Position numbers and translations under genes: made by a program. This document shows, piece after piece, positions 1-9,894 of a stretch of 64,000 bases of DNA. Numbering within the stretch: position 1 is the stretch's first letter; each line of letters opens with the position of its first letter. The notes under the pieces are model-generated. The model had not been told where the DNA came from and did not search any database. It was given only the letters and a program-made list of their open reading frames with translations. The stretch comes from Salinivirga cyanobacteriivorans. Its GTDB lineage: Bacteria; Bacteroidota; Bacteroidia; Bacteroidales; Salinivirgaceae. The DNA is taken from NCBI RefSeq assembly GCF_001443605.1, contig NZ_CP013118.1:4675001-4739000 (forward strand), in the 5' to 3' direction.

Positions 1-1625
1 TCGCGGTGCGATATGAACAGGGTTTCAAAGTCGGCAGCATTTTCGGCATTCATGCGCGACGATTGTTGTGGGTCGGCCACATCCATGTCGCGTGAAGTGT
101 AAATGGCTGCTGTTTTTTCGAGTTTATATGTTTTTCCTTTTTCTGCATTAAATTTCAGGTGTTCATATATCTCCTCATCTTTTTCCTGCACTTTGGAGGT
201 GTGCAACTGGTATTGTTTTTCATCTTCAAACAGCTGGTTGCGAATCGTGGTGTGTATGTCAACCTTTGATGCATTGGTACGCGCATGCAGATACACGGTT
301 CCTTTTTCAGCATGCTTATCAATCACATCAAGATGCTTCGAATTTAATTGCCTGTAACGGGGTACACCATAGTTTATAATGGAACCATCAATACCACTGA
401 TGATGGTAATTTTTTCGTTGTAATTGAGTGGTGTAATTTCATATTTGATATGGCCGTGGTGCGGCAGTTGTATATTGGCAAATCGTTCTACGTTTATTTC
501 GGTTTCCCTGCCTTTTTTATCGCGCACTACCATGTAACGGGTCATTATGGCATCGCGCATGTTGAGGCGGTGCTCATAATCCAGTACTTCGCAATTGGCA
601 AGGGTGAGCGGCTTTTTATCTTCGCCTATTTTAAATTGCACCAGGAGCCAGTTGGGTATATTCACAAAGTCGTTGTTGAATATGGTTTTATCGTGTACTT
701 TTGACGGTGTTTTGTTAAATACACCGGCCACATAAGTACCCGGGTAGTGGGTATCATCGTCGGCGCGTTCGCTTTCAAAAGCACCGCGCGATCCGAAATA
801 GCCGTTCCCTGTGGTGGTAAGTGCTTCGCGCAGCATCTCCTCTTCAGGATTGTAGCCATGGTAAGTCAGGTGCCAGTTGTCTTCGTAAACATCGTTTTTG
901 AACCATTGCAGCACATTCTCAAACGATATTTCTTCCATATCGTTTACAACAATATCAGCACCATTGGCCAGGAGCGCCTGTTTGTCGCCTGTACGTGTGA
1001 TGCCTAAAACAAGGCCAAAGTTACCATTGCGACCTGCCTGCACCCCTGAAATAGCATCTTCAACCACCACACACTCTTTGGGCTGCAATCCCATGTCGGC
1101 AGCTGCTTTTTCAAAAATATCGGCTTCGGGTTTTCCTTTTAGTTGTAGTTTTTGCGAAACTTCTCCATCAACAATGGTTTCGAAACGCTCGGCGAGGTTT
1201 ACACTTTCCAGTATAAACCGGCAATTTTTACTTGATGAAGCCACGCCTATCTGAATGTTTTGCTTCTCTAATTCTTTGATGAATGCCAGTGTGGAGTCGT
1301 ACAAGTCAACACCTTCATGTTTTATTACATCTCTGAATGCTATGTTTTTATTGTTTCCAATGCCGCAATAGGTCATTTTTCCGGCTTTGTCAGACGGGTC
1401 GCCAAAAGGAAGCTTAAATCCACGAGATTCAATGAATGATTGAACCCCTTTGTACCTTGGTTTTCCATCTACATAGGGTACGTAATCATCTTCATACGTA
1501 AATTTCGGGTCGGCTCCTTTACTTTTCAAAAACTCCTCAAATGTGCGCTTCCATGCGATGAAGTGCACATTGGCAGTTTGCGTTATTACGCCATCTAAAT
1601 CGAATATCACTCCCTTGACTTGCAT
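1..1625 (-). CDS. beta-phosphoglucomutase / glycoside hydrolase family 65 sugar phosphorylase fusion (3' end outside window)
   Basis: The reverse frame is open from the ATG at 1625 to the left edge, about 541 codons, so the C-terminus is missing. Residues 1 to about 225 form a HAD phosphomutase of the beta-phosphoglucomutase type: the nucleophile motif is GVIFDLDGVITQT near the start, followed by GVASSSKN and later VVEDAISGVQAGRNG. From about residue 240 the sequence (YHGYNPEEEMLREALTTTGN, then NGYFGSRGAFE) is the N-terminal super-sandwich domain of GH65 enzymes such as maltose, trehalose or kojibiose phosphorylase. Such fusions phosphorolyse a disaccharide to beta-glucose 1-phosphate and isomerise it to glucose 6-phosphate in the cytoplasm. 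The catalytic domain is not visible, so the sugar is unknown. It lies 30 bp downstream of a HAD phosphatase gene, probably in one operon. Confidence 0.85.
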   Translation of the reverse strand, partial: MQVKGVIFDLDGVITQTANVHFIAWKRTFEEFLKSKGADPKFTYEDDYVPYVDGKPRYKGVQSFIESRGFKLPFGDPSDKAGKMTYCGIGNNKNIAFRDVIKHEGVDLYDSTLAFIKELEKQNIQIGVASSSKNCRFILESVNLAERFETIVDGEVSQKLQLKGKPEADIFEKAAADMGLQPKECVVVEDAISGVQAGRNGNFGLVLGITRTGDKQALLANGADIVVNDMEEISFENVLQWFKNDVYEDNWHLTYHGYNPEEEMLREALTTTGNGYFGSRGAFESERADDDTHYPGTYVAGVFNKTPSKVHDKTIFNNDFVNIPNWLLVQFKIGEDKKPLTLANCEVLDYEHRLNMRDAIMTRYMVVRDKKGRETEINVERFANIQLPHHGHIKYEITPLNYNEKITIISGIDGSIINYGVPRYRQLNSKHLDVIDKHAEKGTVYLHARTNASKVDIHTTIRNQLFEDEKQYQLHTSKVQEKDEEIYEHLKFNAEKGKTYKLEKTAAIYTSRDMDVADPQQSSRMNAENAADFETLFISHR

Positions 1626-1655
1626 ATAGGTGTATTTTAAGTTTATATTTTCTGT

Positions 1656-2858
1656 TTATTTTAAAGCCAGTTCATTAAAAATGCTTACCAGTATGTCGGG
1701 TGCATTCACAAACAGACATTGATTCCGGGGTACGCTTTCAAGTACCTCATTCATGAGTTTTTTGTCTTCCGTTACAAAAATAACAGCCATATCTTTTGAT
1801 TGTTCGGCTACTTTTTTCACCATCGCCACGTCTGAATGTGTGTCGCCACAAATCAGGTTGCAGCTATTTTCTATTTTAAGGTTCAGTGCTTCATTTAAAT
1901 ACATCACACCATCGCCTTTGTCGAAATCTTTTGTGCCGCCTTTATCGCTGTCTACAGTCAGAATGATTTCAATATCTTTTCCGGTATCTTCAATGCGGAA
2001 ATAGTGCTTGCCCGGGTCTATTTCATTTACTAATGCCACTACAGACTTAAAAAACTCCTGCGATTCGCTTTCGGGAACAGATTTACTTACATCCTGACGC
2101 GCTATGGTGGTTTGCCCGAATTTATGTTGAATGCCCGAACCTATCAGTCCGAACTTTTCGTATGCCGGGTTTTTAAGTAATTCATCCAGTTTATCGTTAA
2201 GTTCATTTAGCATGGCTTGTTTTTTTTCGGCAATGGGCAGTTGATGTCGTTCGCCGTTAATCATAAATTCCCGGCCTTTCGAAGCTGCATAAATAAAGTC
2301 TTCATCGGGTGTGGTGCTTACGTCCACAAGTCCCGGATCCTGCAATGGTGCTGAGGTAAGAACGATGCTGTTTTTGACTTTTTTCCTGGCAAAACGTGTA
2401 AGGTAAATAGCATTGTAAAGCGACTGAATGGAGGAGCGATACCGGCCGCAATAGTTATTGATGGTGCCATCGCGGTCAGTGATCAGGTTTTGTATGTTTT
2501 TTTCGTTTAAAAAATTAACACCTTGCTGTACTTGTTCTGAATATCCGGGGTGTATACTGCTTAGGTGGCTGATTAAGGCTTCTTCACCGTTCTCAAGGAA
2601 TGCAATATCTCTCTTAAGTTCGTCTATTTCATAACCGAGTTCGACTTTGATGGATTTCTGCGCGTCAATTTTGAGTATAAAGCTGTTGCCTTCGTGAGGA
2701 ATATTTTCGAGTGCATTCAGAGCATTTTTTAAATCTTCAATTGCGCCCTTGTTTGAAATTCGGCTATTTTGGAGATATTCAGCTACCATTTTTTTCCTGA
2801 CCTGCCTTGTGGCTGCCATGGTTTTATAAAAGTCTTGTAACGTATTAATTTTTATCAT
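1656..2858 (-). CDS. HAD superfamily phosphatase, possibly trehalose-6-phosphate phosphatase-like
   Basis: A 400-residue protein. It has the HAD nucleophile motif DRDGTINNYCGRY around residue 130, a downstream SAPLQDPG segment, and the acidic motif LICGDTHSDVAMV near residue 340 preceded by a KGDGV segment. That order (DxDGT, then KG and GDxxSD) matches the HAD-IIB/trehalose-phosphatase type. The N-terminal ~110 residues are helical and not recognised. The GH65/phosphoglucomutase gene follows after 30 bp on the same strand, which suggests a shared role in trehalose or another glucoside. Sugar specificity is inference from the neighbour only. There is no signal peptide, so it should be cytoplasmic. 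Confidence 0.65.
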   Translation of the reverse strand: MIKINTLQDFYKTMAATRQVRKKMVAEYLQNSRISNKGAIEDLKNALNALENIPHEGNSFILKIDAQKSIKVELGYEIDELKRDIAFLENGEEALISHLSSIHPGYSEQVQQGVNFLNEKNIQNLITDRDGTINNYCGRYRSSIQSLYNAIYLTRFARKKVKNSIVLTSAPLQDPGLVDVSTTPDEDFIYAASKGREFMINGERHQLPIAEKKQAMLNELNDKLDELLKNPAYEKFGLIGSGIQHKFGQTTIARQDVSKSVPESESQEFFKSVVALVNEIDPGKHYFRIEDTGKDIEIILTVDSDKGGTKDFDKGDGVMYLNEALNLKIENSCNLICGDTHSDVAMVKKVAEQSKDMAVIFVTEDKKLMNEVLESVPRNQCLFVNAPDILVSIFNELALK

Positions 2859-2985
2859 TTACAACTTTATTTTTAAATCGTTTCTCAATATTTCGCCCGT
2901 AAATTATGTAGCAAGCTTATGCCTGTTTGTAATTTAGTGAAATTAGTTTATATTTTCGATTAAAATACAAAAAGCTGAAACCGGT

Positions 2986-4023
2986 CTATTGAATTACTAT
3001 CTTTTTGGGTTTTACCAGATTTGTACTGTTCAGAATATAAACGCCTTCCGGCAGATTCGGCAATTTGATTTGTGCTACAGGTGATGTGCGTCTAATTATG
3101 AGCCGGCCGTTCATATCAAAAATAGCTACATCGGATAAAGTCTGACTAAAATGCAGCGTTTGTTGAGCTTTTATTGGGTTAGGATACAGGTCAATGTTTG
3201 ATTGATGTATGCTGACAATACTTTGAGGATCTTCGTCAATCATGCGCATATGCTGTATTTCATTTTGCCAGCTCATTTGTATTTCAACTACTGGTACGCC
3301 ATATGTGGGTGTGTAGAATTGCAATCCTTTTGTGGAATCTATTACCGCATCATTCTGCATAAGGTACCAGCCACCATAGGATGGTTTACCGTACAGGTCG
3401 ACTTCAAAAATGGTGGAATTCGACACTTTAAACGCCGGGTAAGCATACTGCAAAGTTGTTACTGTGCCTGTATCTTCGACCATTGTAGAAGCTGTTACAT
3501 TGATGTCGAAACGTACCGAATCATGTAAAGGTATGGTTAGACCAAAGTCTCCGGGAGTTCCCTGGATTTGATGGTTGATTGATTCAGAACCTCCTTCTCC
3601 TATTGTTAAAGGAAAGTGCAGATATTCAGGTGCCGGATCGAGCAGAACAGGAAACATTGTTCCATCCATATCGATTAACATGCCGAGCAGATACAGAATG
3701 TTGTTTTCCAGATTGAGGCAGGTGTAGCTGTTGTCCTTGTTTTGCATTACCATGGTGGATTCAGGTAGTGTGTCAAGCTCTGGAAATTCGTTTTTGCTTA
3801 ATATTTCAATAGTTCCACTCTGGTTTGGTTGCAGCGATGAAAAATTCCACATTTGTGGGTCAATGCTATCTGCCGGAATCCAGTCGGCGGTATCAAGTTG
3901 CAGTTCACGGGTATAAAAAAGATCTCCAACAGCACCCATATCACTTGATGAATAGGTCAGATCTTGTGTAAAGGCTGTTGTCCAGATGTTTAGAATTAGT
4001 AGTATGAGTATTATTTTCTTCAT
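2986..4023 (-). CDS. Secreted protein with T9SS type A C-terminal sorting domain
   Basis: I start the gene at the ATG at 4023 because it gives a clean signal peptide (MKKIILILLILNIWTTAFTQ); the frame itself opens 10 codons earlier. The body (about 345 residues) has no family I recognise; it is beta-rich with many aromatic and Thr/Ser residues. The last ~75 residues look like a type IX secretion sorting domain: IDLYPNPIKAQQTLHFSQ, then IFDMNGRLI and LPEGVYIL, ending in KKIVIQ. It should be exported through the outer membrane and anchored or released there. It stands alone, with no operon partner in the same direction closer than 80 bp. Confidence 0.8.
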   Translation of the reverse strand: MKKIILILLILNIWTTAFTQDLTYSSSDMGAVGDLFYTRELQLDTADWIPADSIDPQMWNFSSLQPNQSGTIEILSKNEFPELDTLPESTMVMQNKDNSYTCLNLENNILYLLGMLIDMDGTMFPVLLDPAPEYLHFPLTIGEGGSESINHQIQGTPGDFGLTIPLHDSVRFDINVTASTMVEDTGTVTTLQYAYPAFKVSNSTIFEVDLYGKPSYGGWYLMQNDAVIDSTKGLQFYTPTYGVPVVEIQMSWQNEIQHMRMIDEDPQSIVSIHQSNIDLYPNPIKAQQTLHFSQTLSDVAIFDMNGRLIIRRTSPVAQIKLPNLPEGVYILNSTNLVKPKKIVIQ

Positions 4024-4104
4024 ATTCTGGATTTTGAGGGTTCGGTAATTCAAAACTAATAAAAATCGTGTATTTGGCGGTTAAGCAATCGTTAAACCTG
4101 ACTT

Positions 4105-4668
4105 TTAAATTCTGTCAATAATCATAATAATTGAAGTACCAATTCCTGCCCCGGAGAGTAAAAAAATCCAGTCGCGGAGCTTTATTGAGGTGATGCGAAG
4201 CACCAAAAAACTTAACAAAAGCAGCGATGCTACAATAAGTATTTGTCCTGCTTCTACACCCGTATTAAAACCAAAAAGTGGTAATACGAGACTGTTTTCT
4301 TCACTAAGCAAAACGCTGAGATAATTAGAAAATCCCAAACCGTGTATTAATCCAAAGAAAAGCGCCAGTAAATATTTTGCTGGCATCAATTTACGTTGTG
4401 TGGGGTAAATAATGTTAATTATAGCAGAAATAAGAATAGTTACGGGAATGAGTATTTCGATTAACGTGGAATTGACATTTAAATAATCTAATGTAGCCAG
4501 TGCAAGTGTAAGCGAATGGCCTATGGTAAATGCTGTAACCAAAATGAGCAGTGGTTTCCACTCTCTGATTTTATATACCGCACAGAGTGTAATTAGGAAA
4601 ATAATATGATCGTAACCCTTAAGATTGGCAATGTGTTCCAATCCAAGTATAAAATAAGTATCAAACAT
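4105..4668 (-). CDS. HupE/UreJ-family membrane protein
   Basis: About 187 residues from the ATG at 4668 (MFDTYFILGLEHIANLKGYD), which fits the start of HupE/UreJ-like proteins better than an earlier in-frame start. The motif GLEHIANLKGYDHIIFL and the later GLIHGLGFSNYL carry the conserved His-containing segments of this family. Six or so hydrophobic helices are visible. HupE/UreJ proteins are linked to metal (nickel, cobalt) import in other groups; in Bacteroidetes the substrate is unproven. It is divergent from a DUF6702 gene with only 49 bp between starts, a pairing common in Bacteroidetes, so the two probably work together in the envelope. Confidence 0.75.
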   Translation of the reverse strand: MFDTYFILGLEHIANLKGYDHIIFLITLCAVYKIREWKPLLILVTAFTIGHSLTLALATLDYLNVNSTLIEILIPVTILISAIINIIYPTQRKLMPAKYLLALFFGLIHGLGFSNYLSVLLSEENSLVLPLFGFNTGVEAGQILIVASLLLLSFLVLRITSIKLRDWIFLLSGAGIGTSIIMIIDRI

Positions 4669-4717
4669 TTTGTAATTAAAGCTTTTGTTTTCGGGTTGCA
4701 AGATAGTAAATTTACGC

Positions 4718-5182
4718 ATGCTTAACACCCTGAGTTTTGTCATATCGTTAATGTTTTTTCATCCCCTGCATTTGGGTGTGATTCATTTTAATGCTACTGA
4801 GGCCGGAAAGGTTACCATTAATGTGAAAGTATTTACCGATGATTTGGAAAATGCCGTAATTCATAACTCCAACAGTAGGTTTAAGATGGATTATGCCAGT
4901 GATGATGCTGTAGCCCAGGCCAGCCAGTACATTGAAAGTCGTTTTGGTTTAATACAGTCTGGTAAAAATATTGAACTAAAACTACTTGAGGTTGGACCTA
5001 AAAAGGATGTTACCATTTTTAAATACACAACAACAATTGCTCCTAATGTGGCGTTTGACGTATGTTGCAGCATATTCTATGAAATCTTTAATGATCAAAC
5101 CAATTTGTTGATTGTCAATATAGTTGATCAGGAAGATGGCTATCGATTATCGTCCCGTAAAAAGTGTGCCCATGTGGAATAA
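4718..5182 (+). CDS. DUF6702-like periplasmic protein
   Basis: About 154 residues from the ATG at 4718; an upstream TTG gives an unlikely N-terminus. The N-terminus MLNTLSFVISLMFFHPLHLG is hydrophobic and could be a signal peptide or anchor. The body (VIHFNATEAGKVTINVKVFTDDLE) resembles the DUF6702 family seen next to HupE-like genes in Bacteroidetes. Its function is not known. The last codons overlap the start of the next gene by 11 bp, suggesting translational coupling with the following large T9SS protein, although the two need not act together. Confidence 0.6.
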   Translation: MLNTLSFVISLMFFHPLHLGVIHFNATEAGKVTINVKVFTDDLENAVIHNSNSRFKMDYASDDAVAQASQYIESRFGLIQSGKNIELKLLEVGPKKDVTIFKYTTTIAPNVAFDVCCSIFYEIFNDQTNLLIVNIVDQEDGYRLSSRKKCAHVE

Positions 5183-7748
5183 GCGTTTCATATTAACTGT
5201 TTTTAGCTTCTGGTTTATAGTAGCCGGTGCATGGGCCACGCACAACAGGGCAGGGGAGATTACTTATGTGCAAATCGATGAATTTACTTATGAAATTACC
5301 ATAACCACATTCACCAATACGCAACCCACCACCTCCGGTTGGCCGCCGGTAGATCGCCCTGTACTCGAAATAGCCTTTGGCGATAATACCACAGCCATGG
5401 TCGACCGGGTAGAGATGATCGATTTGCCTGATTATTACCGCAAAAATACCTACATCACCACCCATACTTTTCCTGGTCCGGGCACATATGAACTGGTTGT
5501 TGAAGATCCCAATCGTAACGAGGGTGTATCAAACATTCCCAATTCGGTTACGGTAGTATTTTCCATAAAAACCATTATGCAAATTAATCCGGCCCTTGGA
5601 CCGAACAGCACCCCTCAGCTCCTGAGTCCCCCGGTAGATAAAGCCGCACTAAACCGTTTGTTTATACACAACCCGGCAGCGTGGGATCCCGATGGCGACA
5701 GCCTGGCATACAAGCTTACTCCATGTACCGGCGAAAACGGCCAACCCATCGAGGGTTTTACTTTTCCTGATGATATCAGCATGAATGAAACTACAGGAGA
5801 TTTGGTTTGGGATAAACCTACAGAACTGGGGGTGTTCAATGTGGCCATTCTTATTGAAGAGTGGCGTGAGGGCGTTAAAATTGGGCAAATAACCCGCGAC
5901 TTACAAATTGAGGTGTATGAGACAGAAAATATGCCGCCTGAGCTTTTGTCTGAACAGCAGATATGCGTCGAAGCAGGCGATTCGGTAACCATCGATATAA
6001 AAGCGTACGATCCCGATGGAGACGACCTGGTACTTACCCCGTTGGGTGGTGCATTTGAAGTTGATAATCCGGCAACATATACAACTACAGGAACAGTAGC
6101 AGATACGATCTATGGCCAAATCAAATGGGGTACAGATTGCAGCCATATTCGCCGTCAGCCTTATTTACTCGTTATAAAGGCCGAAGATCAGGATGAAGAT
6201 ATTCCGCTGGCCGACCTGCATCATATTCAGGTATGGGTAAATGGACCGGCAACACAATTTATATCTGTTACCCCTACGAACAATAGTATTGAGCTAAACT
6301 GGTTCTCCCCTTCGTGTGACGTTACTGGTTACGATCTATATCGAAAAACACAAAGTTATCAATGGCTGTTTGATCCATGCCTAACAGGTATACCCCAGGG
6401 TAGTGGGTATGAAAAAATTGCCATTTTAGATTCAGCCATCACTACATTTACCGATAATGAAGGGGGAGAAGGCCTTTTACAGGGTTTTCAGTATTGCTAC
6501 CGAATAGTTCCTCGCTACAACGATGCCCCGGGCTATGCCTCTGCCGAAGCCTGCGAAACCCTGGTGAGGGGAGTGCCTGTTATTACCAATGTGAGCATAG
6601 AAAATACCGATACCCTAAATGGTAAAATATACCTTGCCTGGAGTAAACCCACTGAAATTGATACAGTGGAGTATCCGGGGCCTTACACTTACAGGGTTTT
6701 CCGGTCACCAGACCTGTGGGGAAGCAATTTCGAGCCTACACCAATAGCCACATTAAGTGGATTAAATGATACGCTTTTGCTTGATAGTGGGATGAATACG
6801 GCTGCAAATGCATACAGCTACAAAGTCGAACTGCATAATACGAATGGTCTTGTTGCTCAACCTATGGTTGCCAGCTCTTTGCATTTGAAAACCTACGGTG
6901 CTGATAATCGTGTAGTGCTTACAGTAGAGAAAAATGTACCGTGGATTAACCATACCTATGCATTTTATCAGGTCGATGGTCAGAATGAGATTTTGCTTGC
7001 AGAAGTTGATACGCTTTCTTTCTTACATGAAAACCTACCCAATGATGAGCCGTTTTATTATCGTGTAAAATCTACCGGAAGTTATACCGAAAGTGGTTTT
7101 GTGTATCCGATTGTCAATTTTTCGCAAATAGCCAGAGGTATACCGGTTGATACAGTGCCGCCAGAAGCACCCTTAATAAACGTGGAGGCCAATTGTGATG
7201 CTTTTTATAATGAAGTAACCTGGCAAAGCACCGATGCAGAAGTGGTAGATGTGGAACTTTATTATGCATCGCGCACAGATAAACCTTTGTCAATGCTCAG
7301 GAAATTTCCTTATCCCGACACAACGATGTATCGCCATACACCCGAATTATCGGTAAGTGGCTGTTATTCAGCAAAGGCTATTGATTCCGCAGGAAATAGA
7401 AGCGCGTTTTCAGCGAAAGTGTGCATCGATTCTTGCGACTATTATGATTTACCCAATGTAATTACCACCAATAACGATGGCTTGAATGATGTGTTCAGGC
7501 CCAAAGCATCAGACGATATTATTTTAAAAACTATTGCTGAAGCAGAAATTCAGATTTTTAACCGTTGGGGCAACCTGGTTTTTGAAACTACTGACCCACG
7601 TATTTTGTGGTACGGGCGCGATAAACATACAGGTAAACCTGTACCCAGCGGGGTGTATTATTATATTTGTAATTTGAAAGAAAAACGCATTTCCGGGTTG
7701 GAAGAGCGCTATAAAGTTGGCTTTGTGCATGTGTATCATACCAAATAG
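5172..7748 (+). CDS. Large cell-surface protein with gliding-motility-type (CHU_C, T9SS type B) C-terminal domain
   Basis: About 858 residues from the ATG at 5172, which begins a signal peptide ending near GAWATHN. The N-terminal third contains cadherin/Ig-like repeats: DPDGDSLAYKLTP and later DPDGDDLVLTPLGG. The middle has several fibronectin-III-like beta repeats (SIELNWFSPSCDVTGYDLYR; KIYLAWSKPTEID). The C-terminus is a CHU_C domain: LPNVITTNNDGLNDVFRP, IFNRWGNLVFE and PSGVYYYI. The usual motif is NVITPNGDGLND; here it is NVITTNNDGLND. Such proteins are exported by the type IX system and sit on the cell surface, often as adhesins. A TPR protein gene follows after 10 bp, likely in the same transcript. 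Confidence 0.9.
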   Translation: MWNKRFILTVFSFWFIVAGAWATHNRAGEITYVQIDEFTYEITITTFTNTQPTTSGWPPVDRPVLEIAFGDNTTAMVDRVEMIDLPDYYRKNTYITTHTFPGPGTYELVVEDPNRNEGVSNIPNSVTVVFSIKTIMQINPALGPNSTPQLLSPPVDKAALNRLFIHNPAAWDPDGDSLAYKLTPCTGENGQPIEGFTFPDDISMNETTGDLVWDKPTELGVFNVAILIEEWREGVKIGQITRDLQIEVYETENMPPELLSEQQICVEAGDSVTIDIKAYDPDGDDLVLTPLGGAFEVDNPATYTTTGTVADTIYGQIKWGTDCSHIRRQPYLLVIKAEDQDEDIPLADLHHIQVWVNGPATQFISVTPTNNSIELNWFSPSCDVTGYDLYRKTQSYQWLFDPCLTGIPQGSGYEKIAILDSAITTFTDNEGGEGLLQGFQYCYRIVPRYNDAPGYASAEACETLVRGVPVITNVSIENTDTLNGKIYLAWSKPTEIDTVEYPGPYTYRVFRSPDLWGSNFEPTPIATLSGLNDTLLLDSGMNTAANAYSYKVELHNTNGLVAQPMVASSLHLKTYGADNRVVLTVEKNVPWINHTYAFYQVDGQNEILLAEVDTLSFLHENLPNDEPFYYRVKSTGSYTESGFVYPIVNFSQIARGIPVDTVPPEAPLINVEANCDAFYNEVTWQSTDAEVVDVELYYASRTDKPLSMLRKFPYPDTTMYRHTPELSVSGCYSAKAIDSAGNRSAFSAKVCIDSCDYYDLPNVITTNNDGLNDVFRPKASDDIILKTIAEAEIQIFNRWGNLVFETTDPRILWYGRDKHTGKPVPSGVYYYICNLKEKRISGLEERYKVGFVHVYHTK

Positions 7749-7758
7749 AAAATAATAA

Positions 7759-8949
7759 ATGAGAATAACCGTATTATTGATCACTATTTTTGTTAACCAG
7801 CTGGTATTTGCACAGGCAGATACGGTTTTGTTGAGAGCCCAGGGGTTATACAACCAGGGAAATTATGAGGCTGCCCGTGGGTTGTTCGCGCAAACAGAAA
7901 ATGATGATGATTGGGTGATGAAACGAAAATTAGAATTGGCCTGGCTTACCGGACGATTTGATGAAATGTACCAGTTGGCTGATCAGATGGACGGATATCG
8001 TCACACTGGTACAAAATTGCACTATTTGATGCGCTACCATGCTGTTAAAGGTGACAATGATAAGGCCTTTGAAATGTTAACCAAATTGCTTGAAAACCGA
8101 TATAAGCCGCCACGGGCAGCCATAAGAACCGATACCGCTTTCGACAGGTTAAAGAAAATGCCCGAATGGGACAGCATCTGGAAAGGCGAACATTATAAAA
8201 GTTACGATATTAAGCTGGCCATGGCCAAAAGAGAACTGGAGGTGCAAAATTATGACCTGGCGATTACCCTGCTCGATGAATTGATAGCAGACCGTTCGTA
8301 CCGCGAAATGCCCTGGTTTTATCGCAGCAAACTGCTCTTTGAGCAGGGCTTTACAAAGTCGGCACTTGAGGATATCGACCGCGCCATCGAGGAGGAGGAC
8401 GATGAGGCTGCATTTTATGCACTACAGGCCAAAATATTACATAAACTTGGGCGGGAAAGAAAAGCATTGAAAAGCATCAGTCGCGCCATTGATATTGATC
8501 CCTATCAACCAGATTTTTATCTGCAGGGCATTGAGGTTTGTAAAACACTCGAGAAGTACCAGGAGGGATATAAATATGCAGAAAAATATTTAACAGCTTA
8601 TCCTGATAAACCAGAAGCGCTCCACAAATACGCTTTAATTGTTTACCGTACAGGAAGCTGCATGAAAGCGCTGCCATATATAAACAAAGCTATTGCAAAG
8701 CAAAAGTATAACCCGGAACTCTATTTTTTACGGGCACAAATTTATCAGAGCTGTAAAGTTTATGCACAGGCAGAAAAAGACTATGCCATGTGCCTGGACT
8801 TTTGGCCCCAAAAAGCTGCTTTGTACTATGGTCGTGCCATTTGCCGCCATCACACAGGCAACAAAAAAGGAAGCTGCCGCGATTTACAAAAAGCCCTTGA
8901 CCTGGGTGCACTTGAAGCAGATAAAAAACTGAGCGAGTGGTGCAGGTGA
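7759..8949 (+). CDS. Exported tetratricopeptide-repeat protein
   Basis: 396 residues with a signal peptide (MRITVLLITIFVNQLVFAQA). At least five TPR-like helix pairs are visible, for example YNQGNYEAARGLFAQ near residue 30, ALEDIDRAIEEEDDEAAFYA near 210, ALKSISRAIDIDPYQPDFYL near 235 and KDYAMCLDFWPQKAALYYG near 345. TPR arrays mediate protein-protein contacts. The gene begins 10 bp after the CHU_C surface protein, so it may assist that protein's export or anchoring, but this is inference from position. Confidence 0.8.
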   Translation: MRITVLLITIFVNQLVFAQADTVLLRAQGLYNQGNYEAARGLFAQTENDDDWVMKRKLELAWLTGRFDEMYQLADQMDGYRHTGTKLHYLMRYHAVKGDNDKAFEMLTKLLENRYKPPRAAIRTDTAFDRLKKMPEWDSIWKGEHYKSYDIKLAMAKRELEVQNYDLAITLLDELIADRSYREMPWFYRSKLLFEQGFTKSALEDIDRAIEEEDDEAAFYALQAKILHKLGRERKALKSISRAIDIDPYQPDFYLQGIEVCKTLEKYQEGYKYAEKYLTAYPDKPEALHKYALIVYRTGSCMKALPYINKAIAKQKYNPELYFLRAQIYQSCKVYAQAEKDYAMCLDFWPQKAALYYGRAICRHHTGNKKGSCRDLQKALDLGALEADKKLSEWCR

Positions 8950-9079
8950 GGGGTTGCCATCTGGAGTATCACATAATTTTAAATACAAAAATCTATTGAG
9001 TTATATGAAGATACTTTGTCTGGGTACTCTATTTTTTTTAAATTAGTCTAATTGCCATCCAAAACTTAAAGCCTCGTTT

Positions 9080-9754
9080 ATGACTTTTCAGCAACTTGTT
9101 AAACTACGCATGGAAGCACTGGGTATTAATAATAATACTTTTGTACGTAAAGGCTTAAACTATAAAAATGTGAACAAAGGTATGCGAAAATTTCAGCGTC
9201 TGATGAACGGACAGGAACTGGAAGTATCGCTTATCCCGCAAATTGCAAAATTATTGGAAGTTCCCGAAGGAGAAGTAGTGAGTGCCATGCTTGAAACAGC
9301 AAAGGAGCAGGCAAAAGAGCAAGAAAAGAAACTGTCCGTTGAGCGGAATGCTTTTGTACCTTATTTTTATTCAGTGCACGAAAACAAAGTACCTTCACCG
9401 ATTTTTGTAGGCAATATAACCCATAATTTAAGGTTTGTTCGCTACCATAAAGATATGCTTAAATATTCGCTTGAAGAACAATTAAAGCTTATACGTTTCG
9501 GTGTTGTGGCGCATTATCAGAAGCACGGAGGCGGCATTGCCGGTTTTGGTAAAATAACCCACTACATTTACCGGCATGATTTTGATGCTGAAAACCACCA
9601 ACTAACCGCCTTGAACATCAAGGGAGATGTAATAACCGGTACAAACCTGTACTCAGACGAAGGCAAACCCGGAGGTCTGCACTCAAAAAATAACCAGGCC
9701 CTATTCGATCAACTCGTGAGTTATAAAAAGCAAATTAACGATAACAGGGGTTGA
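9080..9754 (+). CDS. Unknown protein with N-terminal HTH-like region
   Basis: 224 residues. The first ~70 residues (FQQLVKLRMEALGINNNTF, then KFQRLMNGQELEVSLIPQIA) resemble a Cro/C1-type helix-turn-helix, in which a degenerate repressor fold precedes IAKLLEVPEGEV. A Glu/Lys-rich linker (EQAKEQEKKLSVE) follows. The C-terminal ~130 residues (FVPYFYSVHENKVPSPIFVG) are a separate globular part with no family I recognise. There is no signal peptide. The gene stands alone at the left edge of the mobile-element island. Confidence 0.6.
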   Translation: MTFQQLVKLRMEALGINNNTFVRKGLNYKNVNKGMRKFQRLMNGQELEVSLIPQIAKLLEVPEGEVVSAMLETAKEQAKEQEKKLSVERNAFVPYFYSVHENKVPSPIFVGNITHNLRFVRYHKDMLKYSLEEQLKLIRFGVVAHYQKHGGGIAGFGKITHYIYRHDFDAENHQLTALNIKGDVITGTNLYSDEGKPGGLHSKNNQALFDQLVSYKKQINDNRG

Positions 9755-9894
9755 GCCTTCCTGCTGCTATTGGAACATCAAAACTCACACTCCAAAATCT
9801 TTTGTGACTGTGGTAGGCACCATTCTTTTGAACCCTTGAAGTAAGTTGGTTGGCAACATAAACAATCAATACGAGTATTGTAGCTGATAAATAC

